Assembly: GCA_027492035.1 (NCBI GenBank)
Contig: JAOZFT010000025.1
Coordinates: forward strand, 1-5,431
Length of the DNA stretch: 5,431 nt
Direction of reading: 5' to 3'
Source of the DNA: Thermoproteota archaeon
GTDB lineage: Archaea > Korarchaeota > JAOZGF01 > JAOZFZ01
The notes under the pieces were generated by a model that did no database searches, was not told where the DNA came from, and saw only the letters and a program-made list of their open reading frames with translations. Both the position numbers and the translations under genes were made by a program. Position 1 is the stretch's first letter, and each line of letters opens with the position of its first letter. Shown one piece after another: positions 3,508 to 5,431 of this stretch.

Positions 3508-5361
3508 TTAATTCCTTTTCTTTATTGCTTGAACTGGACATGTTTGGGAGCAAAGTGAGCAGCCTGTGCAAAGGGATGGAGCAATGTAAGCCTTTTTTTT
3601 CTCCTTAACCCACTCTATAGCCGGGCACCCCCATTCCCTGATGCAAACTTTGCACCCGATACAGGTTACCCAGTCAACGTAGTAAGGGATGATTTTATGT
3701 TCCTTAACCCATTGCAAAGCACATTCTCCTCTTGAAACAACCACCGAAACTCCCTTGTGTTTCAGGGCCTTCTTTATTGTTTTAACTGATTCTTCAGTGT
3801 TGAAAGGATTTATTACCTTGACAAAATCCACCTTACAAGCTTTAGCTATGTCCTCTATCCTTATTTCAGGTGCTTTGTCACCTAAAGCTGTGACACCTGT
3901 CCCTGGAGTTGGTTGATGCCCAGTCATTGCAACCCAGCGATTATCTAAAACCACAACTGTTAAGTTTATCCCATGCTGCACAGCATTTATTAATGCAGGA
4001 ACACCTGCATGGTAAAAAGTTGAGTCACCTATAGTTGCAATTACAGGTTCCTTTATTCCACCTAATCTCAAACCTTGAGCAACCCCTATGCTTGCACCCA
4101 TAGCTACTTCAGTCCAAACAGTTTCGAAAGGCTTGTCTATGCCTATAATTGTACATCCTATATCACCTGTAACTACAACTTCTCCTTTCTTGAACCTAAG
4201 TTCACTCAAGGCCTTATTTATGGCGTAATAAGTTCCCCTGTGGGGACAGCCTGGACAGAAAGTTAAGGATCTAACTAAAGGATTCATCCTACCTTTTCCT
4301 AATTTTTTGGTTTCAGGGACCCTTAATTTCTCTTCCAATAATTTGTTTAGTCCTTTAACAACTGTTGAATAACTGTACTCCCCTATACGTGGCATAATAT
4401 TGTTCAATTTGCCTATTATGTAGGTGTTTAATCTGTTAAGGGAGGCAATGCTCCTGACTTCACTTTCCAGAACTGGTTCAAGTTCCTCCAATACTAAAAC
4501 CTTGTTGTTACACTTAAGAAACTCCTTAATTTTTTCTTCAGGAACAGGATTAATTAAATCAACTTTTAACCAGGAAACATTAAGGTTCAGCTTCGTCTTC
4601 AATTCTTCAAAAATAGAAAAAGCAACACCGCACCCAATGACCCCTACTCCAGAGTCTGAAAAATGCATCCTGTTCATATTCCCATTTTCAACAAGTTTCA
4701 GTGCCTTATTTAATCTTTTAATAGCATCTATGTGCTGTTGAACACTGTAAACCTTAGTGTACCTATAAATATCCTTCTTAAAGGATGGAACTCTCTCTAT
4801 TTTCCTTATTTCTCCAACATTAACTGGGAAATAAGAATGGGCTACGTTTGTGGTAGACCTAACCATAACAGGCCCCCTTATTTTCTCAGATAAATCAAAG
4901 GCTTTAACAATGAAATCCTTCGACTCTTGAGGGGAAGAAACGTCAAACATAGGTAACACCCCCAACTTGGCATAATACCTTGAATCTTGTTCACACATGC
5001 CGGCATGGGCAGCAGGGTCATCTGTAACATAAACAACTAACCCACCATCGGTTCCACTGTAAGCTATTGAGAGCAAGGAATCAGAGGCTACATTTAAACC
5101 AGACATTTTCATGGTTGCCAAAGCCCTTTTACCAGCCCATGCAGCGCCTGCGGCAACCTCAACAGCTACTTTTTCGTTAACACACCACTCAACATGTAAC
5201 CCTAATTTTTTGGCAATTTTTCGAAGAGTATCAATGACTTCTGTTGAGGGAGTACCTGGATAACCAGCAACTACGTGAACCCCAGCCTCTAAAACTCCTC
5301 TTGCCACTGCCTCGTTACCAGATAATAAACACCTTCTTTTAGTTTGCAAAATATGTGACAT
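3508..5361 (-). CDS. iorA: Indolepyruvate ferredoxin oxidoreductase alpha subunit
   Basis: This 617-aa protein is full length for IorA, the catalytic subunit that uses thiamine diphosphate to decarboxylate indolepyruvate and other aryl pyruvates, passing electrons to ferredoxin (with IorB). Domain order: pyrimidine-binding domain with GYPGTPS (33-39) and NEKVAVEVAAG (62-72, with the conserved Glu63); middle domain (about 235-320); diphosphate-binding domain opening with FCPGCPHR (368-375), then GDIGC (399-403), the GDSTFYHAGVPALINA motif (445-460) and DNRWVAMTGHQPTPG (473-487). The C-terminal ferredoxin-like part has two [4Fe-4S] motifs: C567, C570, C573, C579-P, and C598, C601, C604, C608-P. 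All key residues are present, so it should be active. A GGGGTT site 7 nt before the ATG supports the start, and a TATA-like element lies upstream. iorB does not follow directly, which is unusual. Confidence 0.97.
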   Translation of the reverse strand: MSHILQTKRRCLLSGNEAVARGVLEAGVHVVAGYPGTPSTEVIDTLRKIAKKLGLHVEWCVNEKVAVEVAAGAAWAGKRALATMKMSGLNVASDSLLSIAYSGTDGGLVVYVTDDPAAHAGMCEQDSRYYAKLGVLPMFDVSSPQESKDFIVKAFDLSEKIRGPVMVRSTTNVAHSYFPVNVGEIRKIERVPSFKKDIYRYTKVYSVQQHIDAIKRLNKALKLVENGNMNRMHFSDSGVGVIGCGVAFSIFEELKTKLNLNVSWLKVDLINPVPEEKIKEFLKCNNKVLVLEELEPVLESEVRSIASLNRLNTYIIGKLNNIMPRIGEYSYSTVVKGLNKLLEEKLRVPETKKLGKGRMNPLVRSLTFCPGCPHRGTYYAINKALSELRFKKGEVVVTGDIGCTIIGIDKPFETVWTEVAMGASIGVAQGLRLGGIKEPVIATIGDSTFYHAGVPALINAVQHGINLTVVVLDNRWVAMTGHQPTPGTGVTALGDKAPEIRIEDIAKACKVDFVKVINPFNTEESVKTIKKALKHKGVSVVVSRGECALQWVKEHKIIPYYVDWVTCIGCKVCIREWGCPAIEWVKEKKKAYIAPSLCTGCSLCSQTCPVQAIKKRN

Positions 5362-5412
5362 GTTTAGAACCCCTTTAATCTAAACATTGTTTTGAGTTAC
5401 ATTTGTTTCTTT

Positions 5413-5420
5413 CTTAAAAA
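5413..5420 (-). promoter_or_regulatory. Possible TATA-box of iorA
   Basis: TTTTTAAG lies 52-59 nt upstream of the iorA ATG. The predicted leader of about 30 nt would include the GGGGTT ribosome-binding site at 5368-5373. Its position matches that of the TATA-like elements of the other genes. Confidence 0.3.
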
Positions 5421-5431
5421 CTAAAAATTTC

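Noticed and set aside
3689-4741. Three plus-strand open frames (3689-3916, 4075-4266, 4424-4741) within iorA
   Set aside because: All lie antisense to conserved IorA domains; composition is that of a complement-strand shadow.
1-5431. tRNA, CRISPR array, insertion-sequence ends or box C/D RNA
   Set aside because: No cloverleaf, regularly spaced repeat, transposase sequence or paired C/D boxes were seen outside the coding regions.

Overview
The window looks archaeal. The evidence is an indolepyruvate:ferredoxin oxidoreductase alpha subunit (IorA), an archaeal-style endonuclease IV homologue, a COG5493/DUF3782-like coiled-coil plus PD-(D/E)XK protein, and a tiny zinc-ribbon protein. Several genes also have a TATA-like element about 50-60 nt upstream of the start, followed by a Shine-Dalgarno site. 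The DNA is AT-rich, the intergenic stretches are unusually long, and the set of genes suggests a TACK-type archaeon such as a Bathyarchaeia relative. That placement is inference only.

All confidently called genes lie on the minus strand. Reading from right to left: iorA (5361-3508); a 384-nt spacer; the PD-(D/E)XK-like protein (3123-2524); a 776-nt spacer whose upper half holds a decayed protein-coding gene (about 2478-2162); the zinc-ribbon protein (1747 or 1741 to 1478); a 121-nt spacer; endonuclease IV (1356-505); a 463-nt spacer; and the first 13 codons of what looks like iorB (41 to the left edge). The genes appear to be separate transcription units rather than one operon.

IorA and IorB together oxidatively decarboxylate aryl pyruvates from aromatic amino-acid transamination to aryl-acetyl-CoA, reducing ferredoxin. 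Their genes are normally adjacent. Here, if the left-edge gene is iorB, they lie about 3.5 kb apart with unrelated genes and a gene remnant between them. Endonuclease IV would act in base-excision repair. The PD-(D/E)XK-like protein and the zinc-ribbon protein have no assignable pathway.

The most unusual content is in the spacers: a decayed gene of unknown family with a locally high G+C content and tandem odd palindromes; a possible 49-codon plus-strand gene with a TTG start and the same AAGGAGGT ribosome-binding site and 8-nt spacing as iorB; and a set of Shine-Dalgarno-like motifs on the plus strand of the spacers that mostly lead to no ORF. No tRNA, rRNA, CRISPR array, insertion sequence or clear defence system was recognised.
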